Assembly (NCBI GenBank): GCA_028280025.1 | Contig: JANQMO010000044.1 | Location: forward strand, 1-64,000 | DNA: 64,000 nt | Reading direction: 5' to 3' | Origin: Chlorobium sp. | GTDB lineage: Bacteria; Bacteroidota; Chlorobiia; Chlorobiales; Chlorobiaceae | Program-made: the position numbers and the translations under genes | The notes under the pieces: generated by a model | What the model was told of the DNA's origin: nothing | The model's input: the letters and a program-made list of their open reading frames with translations, nothing else | Databases searched by the model: none | Shown here: one piece after another, positions 41,123 to 50,251 of the stretch | How the letters are laid out: the number at the start of each line of letters is the position of its first letter | Position numbering within the stretch: the stretch's first letter is position 1

Positions 41123-41440
41123 AGACGGGTTCCTTGTCCTGTTGTTTCAAAAGACCTTACAGAAAAAACGCCAGAAACGGTTGTCGGTTCCCGGAGAAGG
41201 GAAATAATGAAACTCGCCATACTTGGCCATGTAATGAAACGCATTTTCACATAACCAGGTACTTCGCAATTTTTTTACCCAACAAAAGCCGTTTTTGCTT
41301 GCAAGACAAAAATAAGCACAGTATACCATACTTATATGGACCGTATTTATCGTCTGATGCCTTTTGGATACGGGAAAGGAATCTTTAGAGGCAATCAGAA
41401 TTTTGCAAAACAGAAAGTGTTTGGTTAATCGGAAGCATGT

Positions 41441-41662
41441 CCAAAATACCGGGGCACTACCGTTGAATCCGCTGACCTCAAAGGACTGACGGTATTCTGC
41501 AAGGAACGTAACGTGGACAAGTCCTATGTCATCACAAAAAACATGGAGGATTTCGGAGTCATTCCGCTGACTCGCGACCAAAAGATTCAGGCATTAAAAA
41601 TCCCTGCGCCGTTAGCATGCTATTGGCTGGGCGAATCGGAAACGGCATCAATGGATACCTAA
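41441..41662 (+). pseudogene. DUF4143 ATPase, C-terminal remnant
   Basis: In one frame: YRGTTVESADLKGLTVFCKE, NVDKSYVITKNMEDFG and IPAPLACYWLGESE, ending TAA at 41660. This is the nuclease-like end of DUF4143-type AAA proteins. No ATPase half precedes it; the 41123-41440 stretch is otherwise empty. It is thus a truncated relic. Confidence 0.65.
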
Positions 41663-41752
41663 GCACATGTATGTTTTTGAACTGAAATGCAAACAATCAC
41701 CCTGACAGAGTAAGCACTGCAATACTACTATCACCATCCTTAACAGAACACC

Positions 41753-43606
41753 ATGCCGGGGACACCAGACAAAGAAACCATTACCACCCCACTACCCTCC
41801 GACTCACACATAATAAAAACGCTGCACGGCGTCTTCGGCTTCCGGTCATTCCGCCCGAACCAGGAAGAAATCGTTCGGGCGATCATGAGCGGCAGGGATG
41901 TGTTTGCCGTGATGCCCACCGGGGGTGGAAAGTCGCTCTGTTATCAGCTTCCGGCGGTGCTGCTGCCGGGGACCTGCATTGTGATCAGCCCGCTGATCTC
42001 GCTGATGAAAGACCAGGTGGACGCAGCGCAGGCAAACGGTATCAGAGCGGCATACCTCAATAGCTCCCTTTCACCTCAAGAGCAGTCGTCTGTCATCGAA
42101 GCACTGCTTTCGAATTCGCTCGACCTGCTCTATGTCGCACCGGAACGGTTTTCTCTCGATCATTTCCAGGAACTGCTCAATCAAGTCTCCATAAGCCTGG
42201 CAGTGATCGACGAAGCGCACTGCATTTCGGAATGGGGCCATGATTTCCGTCCCGATTACCTCTCTCTTTCCGACCTTGTCAGCCTGCTCCCCAACTCGCC
42301 GGTCACGGCCTTTACGGCAACGGCCACCCTCAAAGTCCAGGAGGATATTCTCCGGAAGCTCAGGCTGCGCAACCCGTTGATCGTGCGAGCTTCCTTCGAC
42401 CGTCCCAACCTCACTTACGACATCCGGTTCAAGGAAAACACCAGCGCACAGCTGGTCTCGATCCTGAAAGGATTTAAAGGCTCCGCCGGCATCATTTACC
42501 GCACAAGCCGCAAAAGCGTCAACGAGACCGCCGCAATGCTGCAGTCGAAAGGAATCCGCGCCCTGCCTTACCACGCCGGGCTGGAGGGCGAGGAGCGGAA
42601 ACAGAACCAGGAAGCTTTTATCCGCGACGAGACCGACGTTATCGTTGCGACGATCGCTTTCGGCATGGGGATCGATAAATCGAACATCCGTTTCGTCATC
42701 CACGCAGACCTGCCGAAAAGCATCGAAAACTACTACCAGGAAACCGGCCGTGCAGGCAGGGACGGTGAACCGTCTGCATGCATCATGCTCTTCTCTCAGG
42801 CCGATATCCCGAGAGTACGGTTCTTCATCGACACGATCACGGACGAAGACGAACGGACGAAAGCGCTCGGTGCGCTCAAGAAGGTCATCTCGTTCGCCTC
42901 GACCACAGTCTGCAGGCGCAAAACCCTGCTCGATTATTTCGGCGAAACTTACCTGGCGGACAACTGCGGCTCCTGTGACATCTGTCTCGGCTCGCGCGAG
43001 GTAACCGACTGCACCGTCGAGGCGCAGATGCTGCTTTCGGCAATCGCCCGTACGGAAGAGCGATTCGGCGCAACCCACATTGTCGATATCGTCACCGGCA
43101 TCAAAAACAAAAAGATCCGCGATTTCGGCCACGACCGTCTGAAAACCTGGGGTGTCGGCAAAGACCGAAGCAAGACTTTCTGGCGGCACCTGATCGACGA
43201 ACTGCTGGCACAGAAAATAATTGCAAGAGCCGAAGGCCTCTACCCAGCGCTTTACCTGCTCGAAAAAGCTGTTCCTGTACTAAAGGGAAACGCGAACGTC
43301 GAAATGATCAGGGTAAAGGAAGAGAAGAGCATAAAGAAACCTGCCATCGACCACACAGAAGACTATGACCGCAGCCTTTTCGACCTTCTCAGGGCTCTTC
43401 GCAAAGAACTCGCCGACGAACAGAACGTCCCTCCCTACGTTGTCTTTTCGGACCGCTCGCTCCGCGAAATGGCCGCCATGAAGCCGCAAAACGAGGAAGA
43501 GATGCTTGCAGTCAACGGCGTCGGCAAAGCCAAGCTCAGCCGCTACGGCAAACCGTTTCTCGATCTCATCAGGAGACATTGCAATGAGCATCCGGATGAG
43601 ACATAG
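41753..43606 (+). CDS. recQ: ATP-dependent DNA helicase RecQ
   Basis: A 617-residue 3'-5' SF2 helicase for recombination and fork repair. Walker A is MPTGGGKSLCYQLPA, Walker B DEAHCISEWGHDFRPDY, motif VI ENYYQETGRAGRDGEPS. The RecQ-C zinc cysteines are in CRRKTLLDYFGE and NCGSCDICL. An HRDC domain lies at the end (VVFSDRSLREMAAMKP, NEEEMLAVNGVGKAKL). The complete domain set marks this as RecQ proper and not a shorter helicase. Confidence 0.96.
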   Translation: MPGTPDKETITTPLPSDSHIIKTLHGVFGFRSFRPNQEEIVRAIMSGRDVFAVMPTGGGKSLCYQLPAVLLPGTCIVISPLISLMKDQVDAAQANGIRAAYLNSSLSPQEQSSVIEALLSNSLDLLYVAPERFSLDHFQELLNQVSISLAVIDEAHCISEWGHDFRPDYLSLSDLVSLLPNSPVTAFTATATLKVQEDILRKLRLRNPLIVRASFDRPNLTYDIRFKENTSAQLVSILKGFKGSAGIIYRTSRKSVNETAAMLQSKGIRALPYHAGLEGEERKQNQEAFIRDETDVIVATIAFGMGIDKSNIRFVIHADLPKSIENYYQETGRAGRDGEPSACIMLFSQADIPRVRFFIDTITDEDERTKALGALKKVISFASTTVCRRKTLLDYFGETYLADNCGSCDICLGSREVTDCTVEAQMLLSAIARTEERFGATHIVDIVTGIKNKKIRDFGHDRLKTWGVGKDRSKTFWRHLIDELLAQKIIARAEGLYPALYLLEKAVPVLKGNANVEMIRVKEEKSIKKPAIDHTEDYDRSLFDLLRALRKELADEQNVPPYVVFSDRSLREMAAMKPQNEEEMLAVNGVGKAKLSRYGKPFLDLIRRHCNEHPDET

Positions 43607-43649
43607 CTTATGCTATTGACTCTTTAAACGCGATAACGTTGGGTTCCTG

Positions 43650-43985
43650 TTATTTCTGCAGTTTTTCAAGACTGACAATCAAACCCGGAATGTGTCTTTG
43701 AATCGCGTCCCACACGATCTCGTCATCAATAGAGTCATATCCGTGCGCAATTACATTCCTGAACCCGATTATCGATTGCCAGTCGTCTATCGTATCGAGA
43801 AGTGATACATCAATACGACTTACTCTGTTGAGCGCTTCTCCAAGAATTTCGAAGGCTCTTTCAACCGCAGCCTTTGTTTTCAAATCCTCCCCGTATAATG
43901 TCTCATCCATTCCTGCGGTGAAATCAAGAATCATTCGGCACGCTCGGAGGGCGTCTTCAATGCATACCAGAGGATCATGCCGCAT
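43650..43985 (-). CDS. hepT: HepT-like ribonuclease toxin (DUF86)
   Basis: A 111-residue all-helical DUF86/HEPN protein. The RNase motif R-x4-H-x-Y is RNVIAHGY. It pairs with the upstream MNT nucleotidyltransferase gene (overlap 11 bases), the HepT/MntA toxin-antitoxin layout in which MntA adenylylates the HepT tyrosine. The toxin motif is intact. Confidence 0.92.
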   Translation of the reverse strand: MRHDPLVCIEDALRACRMILDFTAGMDETLYGEDLKTKAAVERAFEILGEALNRVSRIDVSLLDTIDDWQSIIGFRNVIAHGYDSIDDEIVWDAIQRHIPGLIVSLEKLQK

Positions 43986-44274
43986 AGACCGTCCTTGTTT
44001 TCTGGTAGATATGGCGCTTCAGCCTCTCGTTTTTTATCGATTTCGGCATAACAAGATCGACAGGCCTTCCAAAAAGACCTTGCAATTCACGCTTGACGCT
44101 CATATATCGGACCATTCCGTTTTCAATACCGTCCAGTTCGATAAGAAAATCGATATCGCTTTCCTCATCAAACTCGTCCGAAAGCACTCCGCCGAATGCC
44201 GTGAGACACTTGATCCCGTATTGTGCGCATATCCGTGATATCCCGGATGAGTATTCTTCGAAAGAAAATTTCAT
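43975..44274 (-). CDS. mntA: MntA-like nucleotidyltransferase antitoxin
   Basis: A 99-residue minimal nucleotidyltransferase. The metal-binding SDIDFLIE is clear. The preceding motif, normally GSxARG, is replaced by FGGVLSDEFDEE, so the usual Ser and Arg are missing. This could mean reduced or lost AMPylation. The start was set at MKFSFEEYS with GGTGA upstream; an ATG four codons earlier (44286) is possible. First gene of the hepT pair. Confidence 0.88.
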   Translation of the reverse strand: MKFSFEEYSSGISRICAQYGIKCLTAFGGVLSDEFDEESDIDFLIELDGIENGMVRYMSVKRELQGLFGRPVDLVMPKSIKNERLKRHIYQKTRTVYAA

Positions 44275-44533
44275 TCCGTCACCCATAGAGTTCTTGAAAC
44301 AACAGAAAACATTCCTGCTCTCGAATAAAACCGAAAACCAGTACAAGCCATAACGGTAGTTTCATGAAAGTTATGAAAAACCGGGAAATTCTTGTTGTTA
44401 GTCCGCCAGCAGTTCTTGAGCTACTATCGTGACATACCATAAGAGACCGGAAATCAAGAAGCATCATCTCAATACAATGGAATATTTCTCATATTGTCAT
44501 CATATGATCAATTCAAGAAACCTCTTATAAAAC

Positions 44534-45823
44534 ATGCTCAGCTTTACGAAAAATCCTTCCGAAACCTCCCCGTCACGCATTGCCGTTACAAATGTCCGCA
44601 TCTTCGACGGAGAGAGCGAACAGCTCCGCGATGGCATGAACGTTCTCGTGGAGAAGAATGTCATAAAGAAGATTCATGACGCCTCGGATCCTGTTCCGCA
44701 GGACTTCGCAGAGATCGACGGCAAAGGGCATGTGCTTATGCCGGGCATGATCAACAGCCATTTCCACATGATCGGGGCTATGACAGCGGAAATGATCTTT
44801 TCGAATCCGACAAAAGATTACCGGGCATTCTGGCTTGCAAGGGGACTGGAACAGACATTGATGCAGGGCATAACGACTGTCCGCGACGCCGGCGGCAACG
44901 ACTGGGGCGTCGTGCGGGCGGCCGAAGAGGGAATGTTCAACGCGCCCAGGATATTTGCTTCGGGTGCCCTGATTTCACAGACATCGGGACATTTCGATTT
45001 TCGCCACACGCACGTTCCTCCAGACAGCGGCCAGTTGAGCGGAGGCGTTACATCCCTCCTTGACGGCATTTCCTACATCGCCGACGGCGCGGACGCTGTC
45101 CGCAAGGCGGCGCGGGAGTGCCTCCGCCAGGGAGCGAAACAGATCAAGATCGCCTCGTGCGGCGGCATCATATCGAAAGCCGACCCGATCCACACCCTGC
45201 AGTACACGCCCGAAGAAGTCAGGGCTGCTGTAGAGGTTGCCGAAAGCTGGGGCACCTATGTCGCTTCCCATGCCTATACCGCCGAATCGGCCATACGCGA
45301 TATCGAGAACGGCGTCATGTCGATCGAGCACGCAAGCATCATGAACGAGCGGGCCGTGAGCCTCGGCGTGGAAAAGGAGGTGTGGTGGTCGCCGCAAACA
45401 GTCGTGTTCCTCCATCCGCCGGAAGGATGGGGCGAAGCAGAAAGGAAAAAACTCGCACCTGTAGCGGAAGGGCTTGAAAAGACCTTTGAACTTTTCCGCC
45501 GGTATAACGCGAAAGTCCTTTTCGGAACCGACTGCTTCGGCAACATGGACGACCAGCACCTGGAGTTCGTCTACAGGTCACGCTTTTTCCCGCCGATCGA
45601 GATTCTCCGCCACGCAACATCGAACGGTGGGCAGGCACTGCGGATGTGCGGCAAACTCTATCCCTATTCCGGCGACCTCGGCGTGATCAGGGAAGGAGCG
45701 ATGGCCGATATGCTTATTGTCAGAGACAACCCTCTCCAGGATGCTTCAATCCTCTCGAATTTCGAGGAGCAGTTACTCTTGATCATGAAAGACGGCAGCA
45801 TTTACAAGAACCTGCTGGATTGA
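44534..45823 (+). CDS. Metal-dependent amidohydrolase
   Basis: A 429-residue amidohydrolase-superfamily enzyme of the Xaa-Pro dipeptidase/prolidase-like (COG1228) type. Metal ligands can be placed: HxH in MINSHFHM, Lys in KQIKIASCGG, His in VASHAYTAESA, His in MSIEHASIM, and Asp in LFGTDCFG. The N-terminal AVTNVRIFDGE and C-terminal GVIREGAMADMLIVRDNPL are family-typical. Substrate unknown. It lies outside any operon. No good ribosome binding site is visible, so the start is less certain. Confidence 0.85.
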   Translation: MLSFTKNPSETSPSRIAVTNVRIFDGESEQLRDGMNVLVEKNVIKKIHDASDPVPQDFAEIDGKGHVLMPGMINSHFHMIGAMTAEMIFSNPTKDYRAFWLARGLEQTLMQGITTVRDAGGNDWGVVRAAEEGMFNAPRIFASGALISQTSGHFDFRHTHVPPDSGQLSGGVTSLLDGISYIADGADAVRKAARECLRQGAKQIKIASCGGIISKADPIHTLQYTPEEVRAAVEVAESWGTYVASHAYTAESAIRDIENGVMSIEHASIMNERAVSLGVEKEVWWSPQTVVFLHPPEGWGEAERKKLAPVAEGLEKTFELFRRYNAKVLFGTDCFGNMDDQHLEFVYRSRFFPPIEILRHATSNGGQALRMCGKLYPYSGDLGVIREGAMADMLIVRDNPLQDASILSNFEEQLLLIMKDGSIYKNLLD

Positions 45824-45874
45824 CTGTACACTGAATCGAATCCAGAAGCAAATGAACAGATACCACATCCCGAA

Positions 45875-46108
45875 TCAATCCCCGGCTTTCTGTAACCGTT
45901 GCCGCATCTCCTTGTACACTTGGCCGTCTCGTCGTATCCCAACCTTTAAAACCAGCACCCGGACAACCTGCTTTTCAATCCTGTACACAGTGCGATACTC
46001 GCCTGTCCGCAGCTTTCTTAACCCTTTCAGTCCATGCCTGAGTGGCTCTCCAAACTGTTCGGGACCGGTTCCAAGCTTTTTAAAAATGGTTTTGAGAACC
46101 CCAAACCA
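45875..46108 (-). pseudogene. RelE-family toxin remnant
   Basis: The frame reads TIFKKLGTGPEQFGEPLRHG, LRKLRTGEYRTVYRIEKQVV, then VLKVGIRRDGQVYKEM and a TGA at 45875. This is the catalytic C-terminal two-thirds of a RelE/ParE-superfamily toxin. The N terminus is missing: upstream the frame runs into a duplicated ompA gene end at 46123. No antitoxin is adjacent. Confidence 0.72.
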
Positions 46109-46122
46109 TCACGTAACAAACA

Positions 46123-46197
46123 TTATTTATCGATCGCGATTTCAACGCGCCGGTCCAATGCTCTACCGTCGGGTTTGCTGTTGTCAGCCACCGGCCC
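46123..46197 (-). repeat. Duplicated 3' end of the ompA-type gene (direct repeat copy)
   Basis: 75 bases match 50252-50326 with about six mismatches, in the same orientation, including the stop codon. Translated: PVADNSKPDGRALDRRVEIA, as in the intact OmpA-like protein. No upstream part of the gene is present. It marks the left edge of the accessory segment ending at the real gene. Confidence 0.82.
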
Positions 46198-46245
46198 CGA
46201 TTAATATCGAGAGCATCTGAAACAAAACGTCCCCTTAATCCGAAA

Positions 46246-47646
46246 CTACACTTCTGTAGCAGGAAAAGCCAACATTCGGTCAAGATGATTAAGAAGATAA
46301 AAGGGAAGATTCAACAGCCTGAATGCCCGCTCCTGACCGCGCACTTTAGCGACAAGATTGTCGATCGACGGCTTTGCAGAACTGATCCGTATTGCGCAAT
46401 CAGCTTGTTTTTTTATGACATATGAATGTATGGATTTGATCGACCCACGACTGCCTGATTTGACCTCTACCGGATAGATTCGATTATCATGTTCATACAG
46501 AAAATCGATCTCAGCCTGCCCTTCCGCTTTGGGGGGGTGCCAGTAATACAATGAAGGAGCAACATATCCCGGTTTTGCACCAAGCAATTGCTGACCGACA
46601 AACTGCTCGGAAATGACACCCCGGTTTGTCAATTCCAATGGTGAATTCATAATCTGTTGTACCGGAATTCCCTGTGCTGCAAGCAGTAAACCGGTATCGA
46701 TAAACAAAAACTTGCTTATCCTGATTTTTACATCAGCACCCAGTGGAATATGGTTGGCGCTGGTATGCACAACCCGGAAAAACAACCGGGCTTCTACAAA
46801 ACGCTCAATAGCTGCATTCAACTGCCGGTTGTCACCACTGGTTGAAGACGCAATCTCATTGGCCTGCTTATGGGAAAACTGAAGACCGACCTGACTGAGA
46901 AGCGCATCAAAAAAAGCGCCGAGCTTCAAGGCTGTTTGTGACCCGCTATATTTGGAGAAATCGTCCTTGTAGGCCTGGATAAGCTGTGCCTGATGCCGGA
47001 CAATTTCCGCATGTATAAACTGATTGTCAACGGCAATCTGTATGCAATAAGGCATACCGCCGGTCAGCGTATATCGTCGCACCGTTGAAAGCAAATAGCC
47101 ATGCACCTGATCCGAAAGAAGATGAACGTTTTTCCATGTCAGTTGTTCCAGAACATCTATCGCCTTTCGTTCCTCTGTGGCAGTTAAAAACTCCATGAAT
47201 GTGAACGGGCTCATAAAGTATTGTTCAACACGACCTACCGGATAGGGGAACTGATAGTCATGCAGAGCCTGGTCAAGCAATGATCCGGTCAGCACAACCG
47301 CCAGCTCCGGCATATCTTCATGGAAATAGCGCAGACATGAATACGTCGCGGGAATTGCCTGCGCCTCGTCAAAAAAAAGAATAGCACGACTGCTTCGAGT
47401 AATTTCCTGACCAGTGATAAGAGATATCGAAAAAAGGAGATCTTCAACCCGATAAGAACGGAACAACGGTTCCAGATCTGGATGCCGTTCAAGATTAATC
47501 TCAACAAGAGGAACCGATAAACTTTCGGCTGCAAGACGAACAGCAGTGGTTTTCCCCACTTGCCGGGCACCACGGATGACCAACGGTTTTCGGTTTTTTC
47601 CGTTGTACCATGACTGAAGATCTTCCACTGCTTTTCGGTGAAACAT
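46246..47646 (-). CDS. AAA ATPase with DUF4143 domain (copy 1)
   Basis: A 466-residue protein: AAA_14-type ATPase with Walker A GARQVGKTT near residues 26-34 and Walker B AILFFDEAQAIP, then a C-terminal DUF4143 (restriction-endonuclease-like) domain ending PVEVKSGSRGSIKSIHSYV. These proteins are abundant in accessory regions; their role is not established (suggested toxin-like or defence-related). The length is normal and the motifs are intact. Upstream, the GTATATTTT element occurs twice (47684 and 47716), possibly an operator. Confidence 0.88.
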   Translation of the reverse strand: MFHRKAVEDLQSWYNGKNRKPLVIRGARQVGKTTAVRLAAESLSVPLVEINLERHPDLEPLFRSYRVEDLLFSISLITGQEITRSSRAILFFDEAQAIPATYSCLRYFHEDMPELAVVLTGSLLDQALHDYQFPYPVGRVEQYFMSPFTFMEFLTATEERKAIDVLEQLTWKNVHLLSDQVHGYLLSTVRRYTLTGGMPYCIQIAVDNQFIHAEIVRHQAQLIQAYKDDFSKYSGSQTALKLGAFFDALLSQVGLQFSHKQANEIASSTSGDNRQLNAAIERFVEARLFFRVVHTSANHIPLGADVKIRISKFLFIDTGLLLAAQGIPVQQIMNSPLELTNRGVISEQFVGQQLLGAKPGYVAPSLYYWHPPKAEGQAEIDFLYEHDNRIYPVEVKSGSRGSIKSIHSYVIKKQADCAIRISSAKPSIDNLVAKVRGQERAFRLLNLPFYLLNHLDRMLAFPATEV

Positions 47647-47916
47647 TAGCTGTTCTTTTTACAGTTTCAGAAAAACACACAACAAAATATACCATTTTAA
47701 TGCGAAATATTCACTAAAATATACGATCTTAGTACAACGCTTTTTTAACCCTCCTTAAGGAATCGCGCAGCACCTGTGAATGAACGCGGGCAAAAAAACT
47801 GAAATACGAAAGCCGGGTTGACTAATCTCAAAATCTACCAGAAGAATTTGTGACAATGCACCCCATGCAGAAAAAGTATTGCTCCTGCCATTTCTCCTGG
47901 GAGAATCAAAAACAGG

Positions 47917-47945
47917 CAGAAACAAAAAAGTCTGCACTACAACAG
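47917..47945 (+). repeat. ~30-bp cassette-boundary repeat, copy 1
   Basis: CAGAAACAAAAAAGTCTGC followed by ACTACAACAG. Related copies: 48814-48843 and 50079-50110. Located upstream of vapBC. Confidence 0.5.
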
Positions 47946-47984
47946 ACTTGCTGAACTTACAAACCGATGAATGAGGAACAAATT

Positions 47985-48026
47985 GATCAACATTCCGGTA
48001 TATACCTTGATATATACCGATCAACA
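47985..48026. promoter_or_regulatory. Likely vapBC operator
   Basis: Two GATCAACA direct repeats flank the perfect palindrome GGTATATACC (47997-48006) and the variant GATATATACC (48009-48018). The block ends 15 bases before the vapB start codon, the usual place for autoregulation by a VapBC complex. Confidence 0.55.
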
Positions 48027-48041
48027 TTTTATATTTGTCAT

Positions 48042-48302
48042 ATGCCTGTAACCGCAAAAATATTCATGTCCGGTCGAAGCCAGGCCATCCGCCTGCCTAA
48101 AGAGTTCCGATTTGAGGGAACCGAAGTGTTTATCCAACGCGACCCGCTTACGGATGATATTATTTTATCCCGGAAACCCGATTCGTGGGAAGGATTGTTC
48201 GCTCTCGATGACAAAACAGACGTTCCTTCAGACTTCATGAACAGTGAAGATCGAAAAGAAACCGCACAGTCGCGTGATCCGTTCGAAGGTTGGAAAGAAT
48301 GA
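48042..48302 (+). CDS. vapB: VapB-type antitoxin
   Basis: An 86-residue AbrB/SpoVT-fold antitoxin. The N-terminal swapped-hairpin DNA-binding part reads [20 protein letters not shown]; the acidic C terminus wraps the toxin. The start MPVTAKIF is at the tail of the operator; an earlier in-frame ATG would put 25 unrelated residues in front. No clear Shine-Dalgarno is visible. It overlaps vapC by four bases. Confidence 0.9.
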   Translation: MPVTAKIFMSGRSQAIRLPKEFRFEGTEVFIQRDPLTDDIILSRKPDSWEGLFALDDKTDVPSDFMNSEDRKETAQSRDPFEGWKE

Positions 48303-48697
48303 CCCGGTACATGCTGGACACAAATATTGCGAGTCATGTAATCAGGGGAGATATACCTGCGATTCGGGAAAAACTGGTATCCGTTCCGATGCAGGATATC
48401 GCGATTTCATCGGTCACTGAAGCCGAATTGCTTTATGGCCTGGCAAAACGCGCCTGTCCAAAAGGGTTGTCAGCAAGAGTACATGAATTTCTCATCCGCG
48501 TCGATATCCTTGACTGGAGCCATGAAGCGGCGCCGGTTTACGGTGACCTCCGGGCACAGTGCGAAGCCGCCGGCATAACCCTCTCTCCATTAGATATGCT
48601 GATCGCCGCCCACGCAAAAGCCGTCAACACCATTTTTGTCACAAGAGACAAAGCATTCAACCGTATACCTGACGGGTTACAAGTCGAGAGCTGGTAA
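48299..48697 (+). CDS. vapC: VapC PIN-domain toxin
   Basis: A 132-residue PIN ribonuclease. The conserved acidic residues are in [33 protein letters not shown] and [10 protein letters not shown]. VapC toxins cleave initiator tRNA or rRNA. Coupled to vapB by ATGA. A second copy of its last ~85 bases lies at 50145-50231. Confidence 0.93.
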   Translation: MTRYMLDTNIASHVIRGDIPAIREKLVSVPMQDIAISSVTEAELLYGLAKRACPKGLSARVHEFLIRVDILDWSHEAAPVYGDLRAQCEAAGITLSPLDMLIAAHAKAVNTIFVTRDKAFNRIPDGLQVESW

Positions 48698-48721
48698 CCC
48701 CGGAATCTCTCCTTAGCTCCC

Positions 48722-48766
48722 AATGCTGTTCTGGTGGCAAACAATACCTGTGAATTCAAGCGTACC
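48722..48766 (+). pseudogene. Second vapC-like remnant
   Basis: NAVLVANNTCEFKRT resembles the C-terminal NxxLVTNNxxEFxRV of another VapC subgroup. Only about 15 codons persist, 24 bases past the intact vapC. Confidence 0.45.
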
Positions 48767-48813
48767 TTTCAAGACTACCTTTTACCAGCCGCTCTTCAAA
48801 AATCGATCACTAT

Positions 48814-48843
48814 CTGAAACGAAAACAGCCTGCATTACAACAG
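48814..48843 (+). repeat. ~30-bp cassette-boundary repeat, copy 2
   Basis: CTGAAACGAAAACAGCCTGC followed by ATTACAACAG. Located between the vapC relic and the next ATPase gene. Confidence 0.5.
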
Positions 48844-48853
48844 GGGGAAAATA

Positions 48854-48886
48854 GTACAGATTGAATTTTAGAAATTCAATCTGTAC
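48854..48886. promoter_or_regulatory. Perfect 15-bp inverted repeat before DUF4143 ATPase
   Basis: GTACAGATTGAATTT and its exact reverse complement are separated by TAG. The block ends 8 bases before the start codon at 48895. It could be an operator or a 5' hairpin hiding the ribosome binding site. Confidence 0.7.
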
Positions 48887-48894
48887 CTTACTGT

Positions 48895-50070
48895 ATGATA
48901 CCACGGTCACTGACAGCAACGTTAAACAGTCTGGCGGCTTCGTTTCCGGTTGTCGCCATCACTGGACCCCGACAGTCAGGAAAAACAACACTTTCAAAAG
49001 CTGTTTTCCCTGAAAAGCCTTATGTAAGTCTGGAAGATCCTGCCGAAAGGTCATTTGCCGAAGAAGATCCGAAAGGATTTCTTGCGCGTTTTGGAAATGG
49101 TGCGATATTTGACGAGGCCCAGCGATGGCCTGACCTTTTTTCTTATCTCCAGGGTATGGTTGATGAAAACAGAGGCCCCGGAAAATTTGTTATTACCGGA
49201 TCACAACAGTTCGGCCTTCTCGCCGGTGTCACACAATCACTTGCAGGCCGCGTTGGAATAACACAGTTATTGCCTCTTTCACTTGGAGAACTAACTGCCA
49301 AAAATCTTAAACGTCTGTCAATTGATCGTTTGATGATAACAGGATGTTATCCGGCGCTGCATACCTCAAAAGTAAAACCGGAAGATTGGTTTGCCGGTTA
49401 CGTTGCGACCTATATAGAACGGGATGTCAGGCAGGTAATGCATGTTCAGGATCTTTCCTCGTTTCAGCGTTTTCTCCGGCTGTGTGCAGGAAGAAACGGA
49501 CAATTGCTCAACCTGATCTCACTTGCAGGCGAAACCGGTATTTCTCACACAACAGCTCGAAAATGGCTATCGGTACTTGAGTCCAGCTACATCGTTCATC
49601 TACTTCCCCCATACCACAAAAATTTCGGCAAACGACTGATAAAATCGCCAAAACTTTACTTCATCGATGTCGGCCTTGCCTGTTGGCTTCTCGGAATCCG
49701 TTCTGCCGAGCTTCTTTCCATGCATCCGTTACGCGGTGCAATGTTTGAATCACTCGTTGTCAGCGAGTTTTTTAAATCCCGCTACAATGCAGGCAAGCCT
49801 GCTGATCTATATTTCTGGCGAGACAATAAAGGTGTGGAGAGTGATCTGCTCTTTGAAAAAGCCGCCAATTTGCAGCCTATTGAGATAAAATCCGGAAAAA
49901 CCGTCACGAAAGATTATATCCGGGCCGGGAAAAATGCAGCGAAATTTTCAGTTGAAAACACTCTTCAGCCATGGCTGATCTACGGAGGCGATGAGTCCTA
50001 TGAACGTAGCGGAGTCCATGCAGTAGGATGGCGGGATATACCCGATTGGGTTACCCGTCATGACAATTGA
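48895..50070 (+). CDS. AAA ATPase with DUF4143 domain (copy 2)
   Basis: A 391-residue ATPase from a different subgroup than copy 1. Walker [10 protein letters not shown] is at residues 24-32, Walker B in [13 protein letters not shown]; the DUF4143 end is [16 protein letters not shown] and [12 protein letters not shown]. Motifs are intact. Immediately preceded by a perfect inverted repeat. Confidence 0.88.
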   Translation: MIPRSLTATLNSLAASFPVVAITGPRQSGKTTLSKAVFPEKPYVSLEDPAERSFAEEDPKGFLARFGNGAIFDEAQRWPDLFSYLQGMVDENRGPGKFVITGSQQFGLLAGVTQSLAGRVGITQLLPLSLGELTAKNLKRLSIDRLMITGCYPALHTSKVKPEDWFAGYVATYIERDVRQVMHVQDLSSFQRFLRLCAGRNGQLLNLISLAGETGISHTTARKWLSVLESSYIVHLLPPYHKNFGKRLIKSPKLYFIDVGLACWLLGIRSAELLSMHPLRGAMFESLVVSEFFKSRYNAGKPADLYFWRDNKGVESDLLFEKAANLQPIEIKSGKTVTKDYIRAGKNAAKFSVENTLQPWLIYGGDESYERSGVHAVGWRDIPDWVTRHDN

Positions 50071-50078
50071 ACGCTGGA

Positions 50079-50110
50079 CTGAAAAGAAAACACAGCCTGC
50101 ATGACACCAG
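50079..50110 (+). repeat. ~30-bp cassette-boundary repeat, copy 3
   Basis: CTGAAAAGAAAACACAGCCT followed by GCATGACACCAG, the most diverged of the three copies. It lies just past the copy 2 ATPase gene. Confidence 0.45.
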
Positions 50111-50144
50111 ACTTATTGTGGTTGCGGAGCTACGTCCCGGAACC

Positions 50145-50231
50145 CACGCAAAAGCCGTCAACGCCGTCCTGGTCACACGAGACAAAGCATTCAACCATAT
50201 ACCTGACGGGTTACAAGTCGAGAACTGGTAA
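50145..50231 (+). pseudogene. vapC 3'-end fragment
   Basis: 87 bases nearly identical to the end of the intact vapC (48611-48697), reading [20 protein letters not shown] then DGLQVENW and stop. No 5' part. It abuts the ompA-type gene stop by 21 bases. Confidence 0.8.
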
Positions 50232-50251
50232 TTGCAGACAAGGAACAAACC

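Noticed and set aside
41147..41581. 144-codon - strand frame upstream of mnhA
   Set aside because: It is opposite the DUF4143 relic and has a random, Cys/Phe-rich composition.
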